A stretch of DNA of 64,000 nt from Kushneria phosphatilytica. Its GTDB lineage: Bacteria > Pseudomonadota > Gammaproteobacteria > Pseudomonadales > Halomonadaceae. The stretch spans positions 2,666,001 to 2,730,000 of the forward strand of contig NZ_CP043420.1 of assembly GCF_008247605.1 (NCBI RefSeq), written 5' to 3'. Shown in pieces: positions 1 to 10,952 of the stretch; position 1 is the stretch's first letter; each line of letters begins with the position of its first letter. The notes beneath the pieces are model-generated. The model was not told the origin of the DNA and searched no databases. It saw only the letters and a program-made list of their open reading frames with translations. A program made the position numbers and the translations under genes.

Positions 1-25
1 TGTCTGCCTTTGAATCCTTTGCCAT
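1..25 (-). CDS. 5' end of an unidentified gene leaving the window
   Basis: Only the first eight codons are inside the window, reading MAKDSKAD on the minus strand. The start is supported by a strong Shine-Dalgarno sequence, AAGGAGG, eight bases upstream of the ATG. Eight residues are far too few to assign a family. The gene runs off the left edge and is divergent from the small membrane protein gene that starts at 320. Confidence 0.55.
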
Positions 26-319
26 GACACCTACCTCCTTGCTGGCATGTCGGGTCGATTGACCCTCGGCAAATGACGACATGCCCATGCCGTCACCTGA
101 CTTCAGCATGGTTCAATTTACGATGAATGCCAGTCTTGTTTGTAACAGTATGCAACATGCTACAAAGCCTCTCGAACTCTGACATTACGATACCACCAGA
201 GGCACAAAACAATAGTCTTACGACTGTCTACAGTTACAAAAGCGCACATAACGCCGACATCGTCCTGCTGGCGCTTTGATATACTTTTGTGGAGTCACTA
301 CAAGGGAGTACATCGCGAC
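26..319. other. Intergenic region between divergent genes
   Basis: About 290 bases with no plausible gene, visibly richer in A and T than the flanking coding DNA. It must hold promoters for the two divergent genes. A TATACT sequence at 280-285 resembles a sigma70 -10 box about 40 bases before the start at 320, but no convincing -35 box lies at the right distance. No other structure was recognised. Confidence 0.4.
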
Positions 320-658
320 ATGCTCACGATGATAATCGGTGTAGTGCTGAATCTGCTGGGGATTCTGGCACTCTGGTCCAGCTTTACCAGTAGTTATTAC
401 ATGGACCCGGCACTTCAGGACGTATTCTACCTGGCACTCGGCCTGTGGGGTATTTCTGTTGTGGGCGCGCTGCTCTGTCTCAGTCCGGTTACCCGCCGTG
501 CAGGCTCGACACTGGTATCGATCGGTTCACTGATCTTCTTTCCGCTTGGCCTGATCGCCATGATTGGGGCGCGAAAAATGCTCAATGAGCAAAAGCGCAG
601 CCAAAAATCGGATCATCATGGCGCTCATCATTCCAACGGCTATTCCGATCTGGTCTGA
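320..658 (+). CDS. Small integral membrane protein, unknown function
   Basis: This encodes about 112 residues. The ATG at 320 was chosen over an in-frame start at 287 because GGGAG lies 11 bases before it and the reading then begins directly with a hydrophobic segment. Three hydrophobic stretches are visible, roughly residues 4-20, 36-52 and 62-82, followed by a short hydrophilic tail rich in lysine, serine and histidine (KRSQKSDHHGAHHSNGYSD). It is therefore probably a three-helix inner membrane protein with a soluble tail. No family motif was recognised. A hairpin terminator follows 30 bases after the stop. It shares no operon with its neighbours. Confidence 0.6.
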   Translation: MLTMIIGVVLNLLGILALWSSFTSSYYMDPALQDVFYLALGLWGISVVGALLCLSPVTRRAGSTLVSIGSLIFFPLGLIAMIGARKMLNEQKRSQKSDHHGAHHSNGYSDLV

Positions 659-689
659 CGCCTCAAGCGTGTGTTTCAGACAGAACAGG

Positions 690-716
690 AAAAGGGAGCA
701 TGCTCTGCTCCCTTTT
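690..716. terminator. Bidirectional rho-independent terminator
   Basis: The arms AAAGGGAGCA and TGCTCCCTTT form a perfect 10 bp stem around a 5-base loop. The stem is followed by five T on the plus strand and by a T run on the minus strand. It sits between two convergent genes, the small membrane protein (ends 658) and the glutaredoxin (ends 750), and probably serves both. Confidence 0.85.
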
Positions 717-749
717 TGATGTGCGGACACTCATATCATCGCGTTTTTC

Positions 750-1013
750 TCACCCCCGGTTGCCATAACGGCTGACCAGGAAGCGATTGATATCCTCGGA
801 TTCGTACATCCACTCCACACTGCCATCATCCTTCGTGATCCTTAGACAGGGCACCATGGTACGCCCGCCCCCCTGCTGTAATTCCTGGCGGGCTTCAGGA
901 TCGCGACGCGTATCACGCAGTTCGATATCGAGATCGAGTTGTTCAATCTGGCGCAGCACCCGTTGACAGAACGGGCATGCCGGAAACTGATAAAGCACCA
1001 ACTCCTGAGTCAT
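750..1013 (-). CDS. Glutaredoxin family protein
   Basis: This 87-residue protein has the thioredoxin-fold layout of a small glutaredoxin. A first strand (LVLYQFPA) leads into the redox motif CPFC at residues 13-16. A TMVPCL segment near residue 53 carries the cis-proline typical of the fold, and the end SEDINRFLVSRYG matches the last glutaredoxin helix. The two-cysteine CPFC site suggests dithiol chemistry, probably glutathione-dependent disulfide reduction in the cytoplasm. An additional cysteine follows the cis-proline. The start is supported by GGGAGGG upstream. It is a single-gene unit, with a terminator downstream and about 140 bases of non-coding DNA upstream. The substrate cannot be told from sequence. 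Confidence 0.88.
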   Translation of the reverse strand: MTQELVLYQFPACPFCQRVLRQIEQLDLDIELRDTRRDPEARQELQQGGGRTMVPCLRITKDDGSVEWMYESEDINRFLVSRYGNRG

Positions 1014-1153
1014 TCAATTCCCTCCCTTGCCCGCTCACAGGGGCGTTGTTTCAACCGTGACAAGGGCCATGACAGGCACCCTTACCATTCACTCTCTTCT
1101 CTTAATGTGGCTGGCGATCACTGACTTGCCAAATTCTGACACTCGAATGAGCG

Positions 1154-2539
1154 TTATCGATCCGTCTCTTCGGCGGCAGGCTCATTAAGCGATGCCGGGA
1201 CCGTCACTTCCTCGATATCCACGATTTCCGATCGATTCATGGTGACCTTCCAGCGCTGATGGACCACCCGCTGGCCCTCACTGGAGCGGGTCAGCAAATT
1301 GAGCTGATGGCGTTTTTCGACTTCATCACGCACCACCTCATTATCCTTGAGTCGATACACATGGTGGGTTTCACGGTCCATCAGGCGCGACAGGGGCTGG
1401 AGATCCAGCAGAATGGTTTCACGCATTTTCTCGTAACCGCCGAGGAAACGGCCGGGTGACATGCGTGACCGACTGCGATAGTGCAGGATGACTTCTTCGC
1501 GCTGCCCCAGACTGCCCTTGCGTGCGGCCTGAATCGCAGCATCCAGATGACGATAGCGCGTATAGTCAAGCCACTCGAGCTGACGTCCGACCGTATCACC
1601 ACTATCAACATCGAAGTAGCGTCGGCGCCAGCGAGGGCGCCCCTTGCGCAGCCAGCGCAGCAGGGTATGACGCAGATCCTCCTTGAAGACCTCGCGCATG
1701 GCATACAGCAGCGCCAGTACCAGTACAAATTGCAGCGTCAGGTTGCTCATGACATGACGAGCTTCCAGCAGCAATGCAGACATCACGATCATGATCAGTC
1801 CGGCGGCCAGCGCTCGCACCATGCGTCCTTCATTGGCGCCAAGTTCCTGGGTTGTCTGCCTGAGGGTGAGGGGATACTCGATCAACCGCCGCAGACGGCG
1901 CATCTTGTTGGAGATGCGTGATGGATCGGCGGTTACCCGTGCCGAGTTATAGGCCTGCTGCTCGCGATGGGCATCCTCATCCCGGCAGAATGCCAACAGA
2001 CGCTCGCTCGCCGCCGTCAGATGGTCACCCGACGGCAGATGGGCCACCAGCCGCAGCAGTTGCTGCTCGCTGAACCATGAGAGGTAGTTATCGATACTGC
2101 GATAGTAACGCTGATGCTTGTCGAGCCGGGGGGTGGTCTGGCGCACTCGCTTTAGAACATCCCGACACTGACTGGCCAGCTCATCGAGTCGAACCGCCGT
2201 GATGTCGTCAGCGTCTTCGATCAACTGCTGGACGGTGTGCTCCAGTGCTACCACATACTGCCAGGCATACAGGCTCAGCCGTACCCGGTACCCCTGACCA
2301 CTGGCACGCTCTTCATCATCCGCGCCGTCTTCACGCCGGGGCAGCCGGTAATGGCTGCTGTAATACATGCGCCGAACATGGAAGGCCTGATGATAGAAGC
2401 TCTCCTCCGACATGTATCGGGCGTTGAGCCCCAGCTCGCCGGGAACAAACAGATAGAGATCCAGTTGATGAGGCGTGGATTCACGCAGTACCCGGGTCAG
2501 GCGCAGCTTGAAACCATCCCTGCGTTCGGCACTGATCAT
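1154..2539 (-). CDS. Conserved hypothetical protein with central membrane hairpin
   Basis: A 461-residue protein that I do not recognise. The N-terminal half (about 1-240) is soluble, charged and mostly helical in appearance. Two hydrophobic segments, about residues 244-260 and 268-284, form a membrane hairpin in the middle. A basic soluble C-terminal half follows, with a strongly cationic stretch just after the second helix (RKGRPRWRRRYF) that would keep it in the cytoplasm. It contains no motif for ATP, nucleotide or metal binding that I can see. It lies 15 bases downstream of the small Rossmann-like gene at 2555-2977 and is probably co-transcribed with it. The start has AGGAGG upstream, though at a longish spacing of 11. 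Confidence 0.6.
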   Translation of the reverse strand: MISAERRDGFKLRLTRVLRESTPHQLDLYLFVPGELGLNARYMSEESFYHQAFHVRRMYYSSHYRLPRREDGADDEERASGQGYRVRLSLYAWQYVVALEHTVQQLIEDADDITAVRLDELASQCRDVLKRVRQTTPRLDKHQRYYRSIDNYLSWFSEQQLLRLVAHLPSGDHLTAASERLLAFCRDEDAHREQQAYNSARVTADPSRISNKMRRLRRLIEYPLTLRQTTQELGANEGRMVRALAAGLIMIVMSALLLEARHVMSNLTLQFVLVLALLYAMREVFKEDLRHTLLRWLRKGRPRWRRRYFDVDSGDTVGRQLEWLDYTRYRHLDAAIQAARKGSLGQREEVILHYRSRSRMSPGRFLGGYEKMRETILLDLQPLSRLMDRETHHVYRLKDNEVVRDEVEKRHQLNLLTRSSEGQRVVHQRWKVTMNRSEIVDIEEVTVPASLNEPAAEETDR

Positions 2540-2554
2540 GGTGCTGCCTGCCTC

Positions 2555-2977
2555 CTATTGGCTTGTGCCTTTGCTCTCTTTCCCCGCCAACAGGTCCGCC
2601 AGCCAGGCCGCCGGATCGGCGACCCGGTCCGGATCAAGCGCGATCAGCTGCACCGGCTGATGGTCAAGTGACCGTCTCGAGGCTGTATCAAACATTGTCA
2701 GATCCGCTTCCCGACAGTAGATCAGCGCGCGAGCGCCCGTCCGCTCGATCAACGCCGGAATTTCGCTCGGATAAAAGACGCGCACACCTGCAATCCGGGT
2801 CGCGTGCTGCCAGGGCGCATCACTGACCAGCGCCTCCAGGCGCAGCCCTGACGAGGCAACAAGCTGTTGTTGTAATCGATAGTGCACCGCTTCGATGCCG
2901 CAGATAATCACGCCATGGCCGACAGGGCCCCTGGTGGGCTTCAAGCGCCTTTGTAATCGTTCCAGCCATACCTTCAT
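2555..2977 (-). CDS. Small Rossmann-like domain protein, unknown function
   Basis: About 140 residues when started at the ATG at 2977. The open frame extends further upstream, but only from a TTG codon. The segment GVIICGIEAVHYRLQQQL, followed by LRLEALVSD and IAGVRVFYPSEIPALIERTGARALIYC, resembles the nucleotide-binding-like domain at the front of CapD-type polysaccharide enzymes. The catalytic epimerase domain is missing and the glycine motif is degenerate. It may therefore be a stand-alone sensing or binding module rather than an enzyme. It precedes the 461-residue membrane protein by 15 bases, which suggests a two-gene operon. The functional assignment is inference only. Confidence 0.5.
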   Translation of the reverse strand: MKVWLERLQRRLKPTRGPVGHGVIICGIEAVHYRLQQQLVASSGLRLEALVSDAPWQHATRIAGVRVFYPSEIPALIERTGARALIYCREADLTMFDTASRRSLDHQPVQLIALDPDRVADPAAWLADLLAGKESKGTSQ

Positions 2978-3158
2978 GTCGCTCTGCCCATCGGAATCAT
3001 TCTCGCAGGAAAAACATGGAAGCTGCTTCTTACACCCCGAACGCAACGCCTGCCACAATGGTGCCAAACCATCTAGACTTCATCTCGGAGCCGGCGTTGA
3101 CACGCCGGACTCATTGATGGCCGGACGCCATCCCATTGACTGCAGGAAGCGTAATGTC

Positions 3159-4154
3159 ATGACTCACAGGCCTGCTTCGGCGCCCCCCTCTTCCTCCGAC
3201 CATACCATCGGACGTGAAGCCGACACGCCAATGGCCATTCCGGCACGCGGCTGGTGGCAGACATTGCTTCGTGTCCGTGCCGAAATCAATGACAACCATG
3301 CCAACCTGATCGCGGCCAGTATCGCCTTCTATGGCCTGCTCGCACTGTTTCCGGCCATTGCCGCTTTCATTTCACTGTGGGGCATGATCTTCGATCCTGA
3401 CCAGGTGCAGGCACAGATCAACATGCTCAGCAGTGTACTACCCAGTGAAGCCGCCACCCTGATTGAACAGCAAGCCCTTGCCGTGACTACCCAGCCCGGT
3501 AGTGGTCTGGGGGCCACCGCCATCGGTGGTCTGCTCCTGACCCTGGTCAGCGCTTCCAAGGGTGTTCGAGGGTTCATGGCCGGGCTCAATATCATGTACA
3601 ACGAACGTGAAGAGCGTGGATTGATCAAACGCACCCTGATCACCTGGGTGCTGACAGCCGGGCTGATTCTGATGACCATTGTCACCCTGGGGACCATTAC
3701 CCTGCTGCCGGCCCTGATCGCTCGATTACCGTTCGGCGGGATGCTCAATGCCCTGTTGATTTATGTCCGCTGGCCATTGCTGCTGGCGCTGGTCATGATG
3801 GCGCTGACGATTCTCTATCGCTTCGGCCCCAGCCGGCGCCCACCCCGGCTCGGCTGGATCAGTACCGGATCGATCGCCGCCACCCTGTTATGGCTGGTGG
3901 GATCAATCGGCTTTTCAATCTATGTTCGCAACTTTGCCAGCTACAATGAAACCTATGGGGCCATCGGCGCGGTCGTGATTCTGCTGATGTGGTTCTGGTT
4001 GTCTGCCTTCATCGTACTGCTGGGCGCCACACTCAACTGTGAGCTTGAACGTCAGACGGCGCGGGATACGACCATCGGCCATCCCAGACCCATGGGACAG
4101 CGAGGCGCCTGGGCAGCAGACACCGTGGCGGATGATGCCCATGAGCGGCGCTGA
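3159..4154 (+). CDS. yihY: YihY/BrkB family inner membrane protein
   Basis: A 331-residue polytopic membrane protein of the YihY/BrkB family, formerly mislabelled RNase BN. The typical family opening is present (ANLIAASIAFYGLLALFPAIAAFISLWG, about residues 48-75, split here only in description). It is followed by a loop and about five more hydrophobic segments, including the characteristic end FASYNETYGAIGAVVILLMWFWLSAFIVLLGATLN. The ATG at 3159 was chosen because AGGAAG lies nine bases upstream. The longer open frame back to 2895 would overlap the divergent gene and has no ribosome binding site. The biological role of the family is not settled; envelope or transport functions have been proposed. 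Confidence 0.88.
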   Translation: MTHRPASAPPSSSDHTIGREADTPMAIPARGWWQTLLRVRAEINDNHANLIAASIAFYGLLALFPAIAAFISLWGMIFDPDQVQAQINMLSSVLPSEAATLIEQQALAVTTQPGSGLGATAIGGLLLTLVSASKGVRGFMAGLNIMYNEREERGLIKRTLITWVLTAGLILMTIVTLGTITLLPALIARLPFGGMLNALLIYVRWPLLLALVMMALTILYRFGPSRRPPRLGWISTGSIAATLLWLVGSIGFSIYVRNFASYNETYGAIGAVVILLMWFWLSAFIVLLGATLNCELERQTARDTTIGHPRPMGQRGAWAADTVADDAHERR

Positions 4155-4258
4155 AGCCGCTCGATGGATACAGGACCAACGCCCAATCGTCACCCGAAAA
4201 CTTCATGTGCATGATAAGGCGATAGCCAGTAGGTCAAGAACCGGCAAGGAGCCGACAC

Positions 4259-4432
4259 ATGAAGCTTTTCAAGCGTTATACCCAACGGGATCGTCTGCCA
4301 TGGCGGGCACGGCACATGTTCAACACTGATGAGAAGATCGATACGGCTGTAGACGAGCCGATGCGAGGGGCGACCCGCACCAGCAAGGTTCCTTCGATGC
4401 CACCCGTTGATGATCGCCCGACCGCCCGCTGA
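4259..4432 (+). CDS. 57-residue basic hypothetical protein
   Basis: A short gene with an almost ideal ribosome binding site, AAGGAG seven bases before the ATG. The product starts MKLFKRYTQRDRLPWRARHM and ends in a proline-rich tail (PSMPPVDDRPTAR). It is basic in its first half and has no membrane segment, cysteine pair or recognisable domain. It lies 104 bases after yihY and before the PRC-barrel gene, which has its own promoter at 4482-4509. It is therefore either the tail of the yihY transcript or a single gene. No function can be given. The case for it being real rests on the ribosome binding site and the clean start. Confidence 0.5.
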   Translation: MKLFKRYTQRDRLPWRARHMFNTDEKIDTAVDEPMRGATRTSKVPSMPPVDDRPTAR

Positions 4433-4481
4433 GACGTTCGATTGCCTGAGGTCATTCCCGGACGCCACACCGGCACCCGAG

Positions 4482-4509
4482 TTGAAAAAACAGTGTTTTT
4501 TTCTATAGT
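4482..4509 (+). promoter_or_regulatory. Sigma70-type promoter of the PRC-barrel gene
   Basis: TTGAAA at 4482-4487 and TATAGT at 4504-4509 are separated by 16 bases, a near-consensus vegetative promoter. The expected transcript start is about 110 bases before the ATG at 4623. The spacer contains a perfect A/T-rich inverted repeat, AAAAAAC-AGT-GTTTTTT, which may bend the DNA or bind a protein. Confidence 0.7.
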
Positions 4510-4622
4510 CGATCTGATCGAGGGCGTGTAAGCGCGCTTTCGTGAACCGTTGTCACCAAACGGTTTGTACCGCTTGTGGCACCGGGCAAGGGAGATTCGG
4601 CAATCAACGAAAGGGAGTGTAC

Positions 4623-5141
4623 ATGATGCAACCGGTTCAGCGTCTGGCAGGCACAATTCTGGTCACGGCCGGCCTGTTGGGAGCCTCCTCGGCCTTTGCC
4701 GCACCCCAGGGGCTCTACTCCTCGAGCGAGCTGATGGATGCCGATGTCTATCTTCAGGGACAGGATCAGCAAAGTATCGGTGAAGTCGAGGATATCCTGC
4801 TGGGCGAAAACATGGGCGTTCAGGCCCTGGTGATCGAAACCGACGATGACAGCCAGTTGGGCGATCACGAGTATGTGATCGAAAAGGGTCATTTCACCGT
4901 CCAGACCACCAACGACGATAATCTCGATGAACTCCGCTATCGGGTCACCGTCAACATGGACGAAGCCCAGGTGGCCAAACAGGCGCAGTACACCAATGAC
5001 TGGTGGCAGAACGCCAAACGCGACGCTGCAAAAGCCTGGGAAAATACTCGCGAGAGTGCCTCCAGCGCCTGGCAGAGCACCCGTGAGGCCACTTCCAGCC
5101 TGCTGGAAAAAGCCAGCGACGCCATCAGCCCCGAGCAGTAA
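4623..5141 (+). CDS. Exported PRC-barrel domain protein
   Basis: A 172-residue secreted protein. A signal peptide is clear (RLAGTILVTAGLLGASSAFA, cleavage after AFA near residue 26). A PRC-barrel-like domain follows at about residues 30-115 (LYSSSELMDADVYLQGQD, then IGEVEDILLGENMGVQALVIE). The C-terminal 60 residues are an amphipathic helical stretch with repeated W-x-x-(A/T)-(K/R) units (WWQNAKRDAAKAWENTRESA, AWQSTREATSS). PRC barrels mediate protein or surface contacts, so a periplasmic structural or stress role is plausible. The ATG at 4623 has GGGAG upstream, and a sigma70-type promoter lies about 115 bases before it. A GC-rich hairpin follows the stop. Confidence 0.8.
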   Translation: MMQPVQRLAGTILVTAGLLGASSAFAAPQGLYSSSELMDADVYLQGQDQQSIGEVEDILLGENMGVQALVIETDDDSQLGDHEYVIEKGHFTVQTTNDDNLDELRYRVTVNMDEAQVAKQAQYTNDWWQNAKRDAAKAWENTRESASSAWQSTREATSSLLEKASDAISPEQ

Positions 5142-5151
5142 TGTCGCTCGT

Positions 5152-5180
5152 CACCGACCGCTGGGTGCCAGCGGTCGGTG
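5152..5180 (+). terminator. Hairpin terminator between convergent genes
   Basis: CACCGACCGCTGG and CCAGCGGTCGGTG form a perfect 13 bp stem with a 3-base loop. It lies 10 bases after the PRC-barrel stop and 15 bases before the end of the convergent glgB. The following sequence GTTTGCGG has only a short T run, so termination may be incomplete. Confidence 0.6.
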
Positions 5181-5195
5181 GTTTGCGGAAAAGCC

Positions 5196-7426
<2,231 letters not shown>

Positions 7427-7430
<4 letters not shown>

Positions 7431-10400
7431 GACGTTCTCCCGGGGTAGCGGCGTTCGTGAAAGCCGTGGTCGTCCGAACGCTGCATGGCTTCTGCCAGAG
7501 CAGCCAGACCGAACAACGGCACCTTCAGCCAGTCGGGACGATTGGCCGCTTCATAGGTCAGCTCATAAGCGGCTTTCTCCAGCAGACACAGGCTCAGAAT
7601 ACTGGTAAAGATTTCTCCCTGTTCAGCGTTGCTCGCCGAATATCCGGCGACTTCACGATAGGTGGACAAAAAGGCGGCATTGGCCTCACGGTAGTACTGC
7701 TCTGCCACCCGACGATCCTGCTGCAGAGTGGCCTCATCACGCTCGCTGCTCTGGGCATTTTCCAGCGCCATGGCGGCGGCATAATCGAAGGACCGCAGAA
7801 TACCGGCCACATCGCGTAGCGGACTGTGTTTGGCACGTCGCTCAGTCAGCGGTCGAGCCGGTTCGCCCTCGAAATCGATCAGCCAGGCATCTTCCTGAGC
7901 TACCAGCACCTGGCCAAGATGCAGATCGCCATGAATGCGGGTACGCAGCGCCCCTTGCAGTTGCGGCTCCACTGCCTGCAACCACTGCTCGATGCGATCC
8001 CGACTGCTCAGCAGCACAGCCGCACGCTCCCGACTCACTTCAGGCAGATCCGTCTGGCGATGACCCAGTACAGCCATGGCCTCGGCCACCCGCGCACGAA
8101 CACGTTCAACCCAGGCATGAGCCTCATCAGTATCAATGACCTGCGGCGCAAAATCGGGGTCTTCGGTGGGGCTGGCCAGTACCTGATGCATTTCGGCCAG
8201 TCGTCTACCGAGCAGTGAAGCGAAAGTGGTCAGCGTGGACATGGCCCCGAATCCTTCGCCGAGAGGCGGTTCGCTGCTGCCACCCTCTTCCTTCAGGCCT
8301 TCCTGAACCTTCTCTTCGCTGGCTTCACGCATTGCACGATCCAGCGTATTGAGCGTCCACAGCCAGCCATCGCCCTGATTGGCGACATATCCCTGAGCCA
8401 CCATCAGGACATGAGGCACACCGGCCTCATCGACACGCACAATCTCTCCCAGCATGGGCGCAATATGCTCGAAGCCACGCGTTGTCAGATAGCGGCCCAT
8501 TTCGGCTTCGGGATGCTGCCCGGGTTCGATCTTGCGAATCAGCTTGAGCACGATGCGCTCATCGATGATGACCGAGCTGTTGGATTGCTCGACACCGGGA
8601 TAGCGGACATCCTGCTCCTGCGGCATCATCTCCGCCCACAGCGGTGCCAATCGGTCACTGGGGACAAACTGCAGCTCTCCATGCTCCAGCGGCAGACGCT
8701 GTCCTGCCCTGAGGGATTCCATCAGGCGCAGAATCACGGCAGGCATGGCAAAGGCATCGGTGAGATAGCCCACTTCACGCCCACGTCTCACCCGGGCCAG
8801 GGCCAGACTCTCCACCAGCGCCGAAGGATGCTGTTCATCCACATGCGTCAGTGCCAGCAAATAGTGCTGCGCCGGTCCTTCTTCCGAAGTCTCTGTTCGG
8901 GTTTCACACAACAGCACGCTGGGTACTTCATCGCCGGGGGGCGGCGTCAGAATGGTGGTGTGTCCGATCTCGACCTCGATCCGCGCGGCCTGCTTGGCAC
9001 CGAACCAGCGCCGCTGGGCCAGATAGATGGGCAGAATATCCCGCTCCAGCTGACGCCGAGCCGGGGGTTGCAGGATATCCTCGATGCCGCGCTTGATAAT
9101 CAGGGTCAGCAGATCGGGCATGACGCTGTGTGCCGGCGTATGCCAGGCCGGCAGCCGTGCCTCGCCGGCAAGCGTGAACCAGTAGAAGCCATAGGGCGGC
9201 AGCGTCATCTGATAGGGTGCGCGCACGATCGGCGGAAAGGCACTGCCACCGATCATTTCCACCGGCACCAGCCCCTCGAACGCCGACAGGTCGAGCGCTA
9301 CCGCCTGAGCAGTACGCGAGACATTGGCCACGCAGAGAATCACGTCAGTCTCGCCATTCTCCGGGGTATATTCGCGCAGATAAGCCAGAATGCGCCGATT
9401 GGCCGGCGTGAGCATACGTAACGTGCCGCGACCAAAGGCGCGATGACGATTGCGGACTGCCAGCAACCGACGTGTCCAGTTCAGTGACGAATGGGCATCG
9501 CGCGCCTGCGCCTCGACATTGATGGTCTGAAAACCGTAGAGCGGATCCATGATCGGCGGCAGCACCAGACTCGCCGGATCAGCCCGGGAGAAGCCGCCAT
9601 TACGATCCATGGACCACTGCATGGGGGTACGCACGCCATCCCGGTCACCGAGATGAATGTTATCCCCCATGCCGATCTCGTCGCCGTAATACAACACCGG
9701 CGTACCCGGCATCGACAGCAGCAGGCTGTTGAGCAGTTCCACCCGGCGCCGATCCCGCTCCATCAGCGGTGCCAGCCGTCGGCGAATACCCAGGTTGATG
9801 CGAGCACGCCGATCGGCTGCGTAGTGTTCCCACAGATAGTCACGCTCACGATCGGTGACCATCTCCAGCGTCAGTTCATCATGGTTACGCAGGAAGATCG
9901 CCCACTGGCAATTGTCGGGAATGGACGGTGTCTGGCGCAGAATGTCAGTGATCGGAAAGCGATCTTCCTGAGCCAATGCCATATACATGCGCGGCATCAG
10001 CGGGAAATGGAAGGCCATGTGACACTCATCACCATGACCACTTTCATCACCGCCGAAATAGGGTTGTGTATCCTCGGGCCACTGATTGGCTTCGGCCAGC
10101 AGCATGCGGTCGGGATAGTGGCGATCAATCTCCGCCCGAATCCGCTTGAGCACGGTATGAGTCTCGGGCAGGTTCTCGTTGTTGGTGCCCTCCCGCTCGA
10201 TCAGATACGGAATGGCATCCAGCCGCAAGCCGTCGACGCCCATCGCCAGCCAGTAGTGCAATACTCGAAGCACTTCTTCCATGACCGGCGGATGATCGAA
10301 ATTGAGATCCGGCTGGTGAGAGTAGAAACGGTGCCAGAAGTACTGCCCGGCGACCGGATCCCAGGTCCAGTTGGAGTGCTCGGTGTCCAGAAAGATGATG

Positions 10401-10912
10401 CGCGTGCCACTGTAGGCCTGATCGCTGTCCGACCAGACATAGAAGTTGCGCTCCGAGGAGCCGCGGGGTGCCTGGCGAGCACGCTGAAACCAGGGGTGCT
10501 GGTCGGACGTATGGTTGATGACCAGCTCGGTAATCACCCGCAAACCACGGGCATGTGCCTCGCTGATGAAACGCTGGGCATCCGCCAGGGTGCCGTAGTC
10601 CGGGCTGACATCGTAGTAATCAGCGATATCGTAGCCGTCATCCCGGCGCGGCGATGGGTAAAACGGCAGCAGCCAGACGGTATTGACCCCCAGCGACTGA
10701 ATGTAATCGAGCTTCTCGATCAGCCCCGCAAAATCGCCGATACCATCATTATTGGCATCGAAAAACGATTTGACGTGCACCTGATAGATGACGGCATCCT
10801 TGTACCACAAGGGATCTTCGATAAAGCGCTCGGCCGCCTCCCCGGATCTTGCTGCAGCACTCTCGACCGACTGCAGGGAGGTTTGAACGACCCTGCCGTT
10901 GACATTGATCAT
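7427..10912 (-). CDS. treS: Trehalose synthase fused to maltokinase
   Basis: A 1161-residue two-domain protein. The N-terminal part (about 30-590) is a GH13 trehalose synthase that interconverts trehalose and maltose, with Asp232 ([10 protein letters not shown]), Glu274 ([10 protein letters not shown]) and Asp345 ([10 protein letters not shown]). The C-terminal part (about 610-1140) is a maltokinase (Mak/Pep2 type), recognisable by [13 protein letters not shown] and [13 protein letters not shown], which phosphorylates maltose to maltose-1-phosphate for GlgE. The fusion delivers maltose directly to the kinase and drives trehalose carbon towards glucan. It lies 40 bases after glgE and overlaps glgB by 4 bases. 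The ATG has GAGGGGG upstream. Such fusions are known in many bacteria. Confidence 0.96.
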
Positions 10913-10952
10913 GATCCTGCCCCCTCATCCCTGACTTCATCGCCACTATTCT

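Noticed and set aside
2895..3158. N-terminal extension of the YihY gene
   Set aside because: The extra 88 codons overlap the divergent gene at 2555-2977 and contain no typical YihY sequence. ATG 3159 has a good ribosome binding site.
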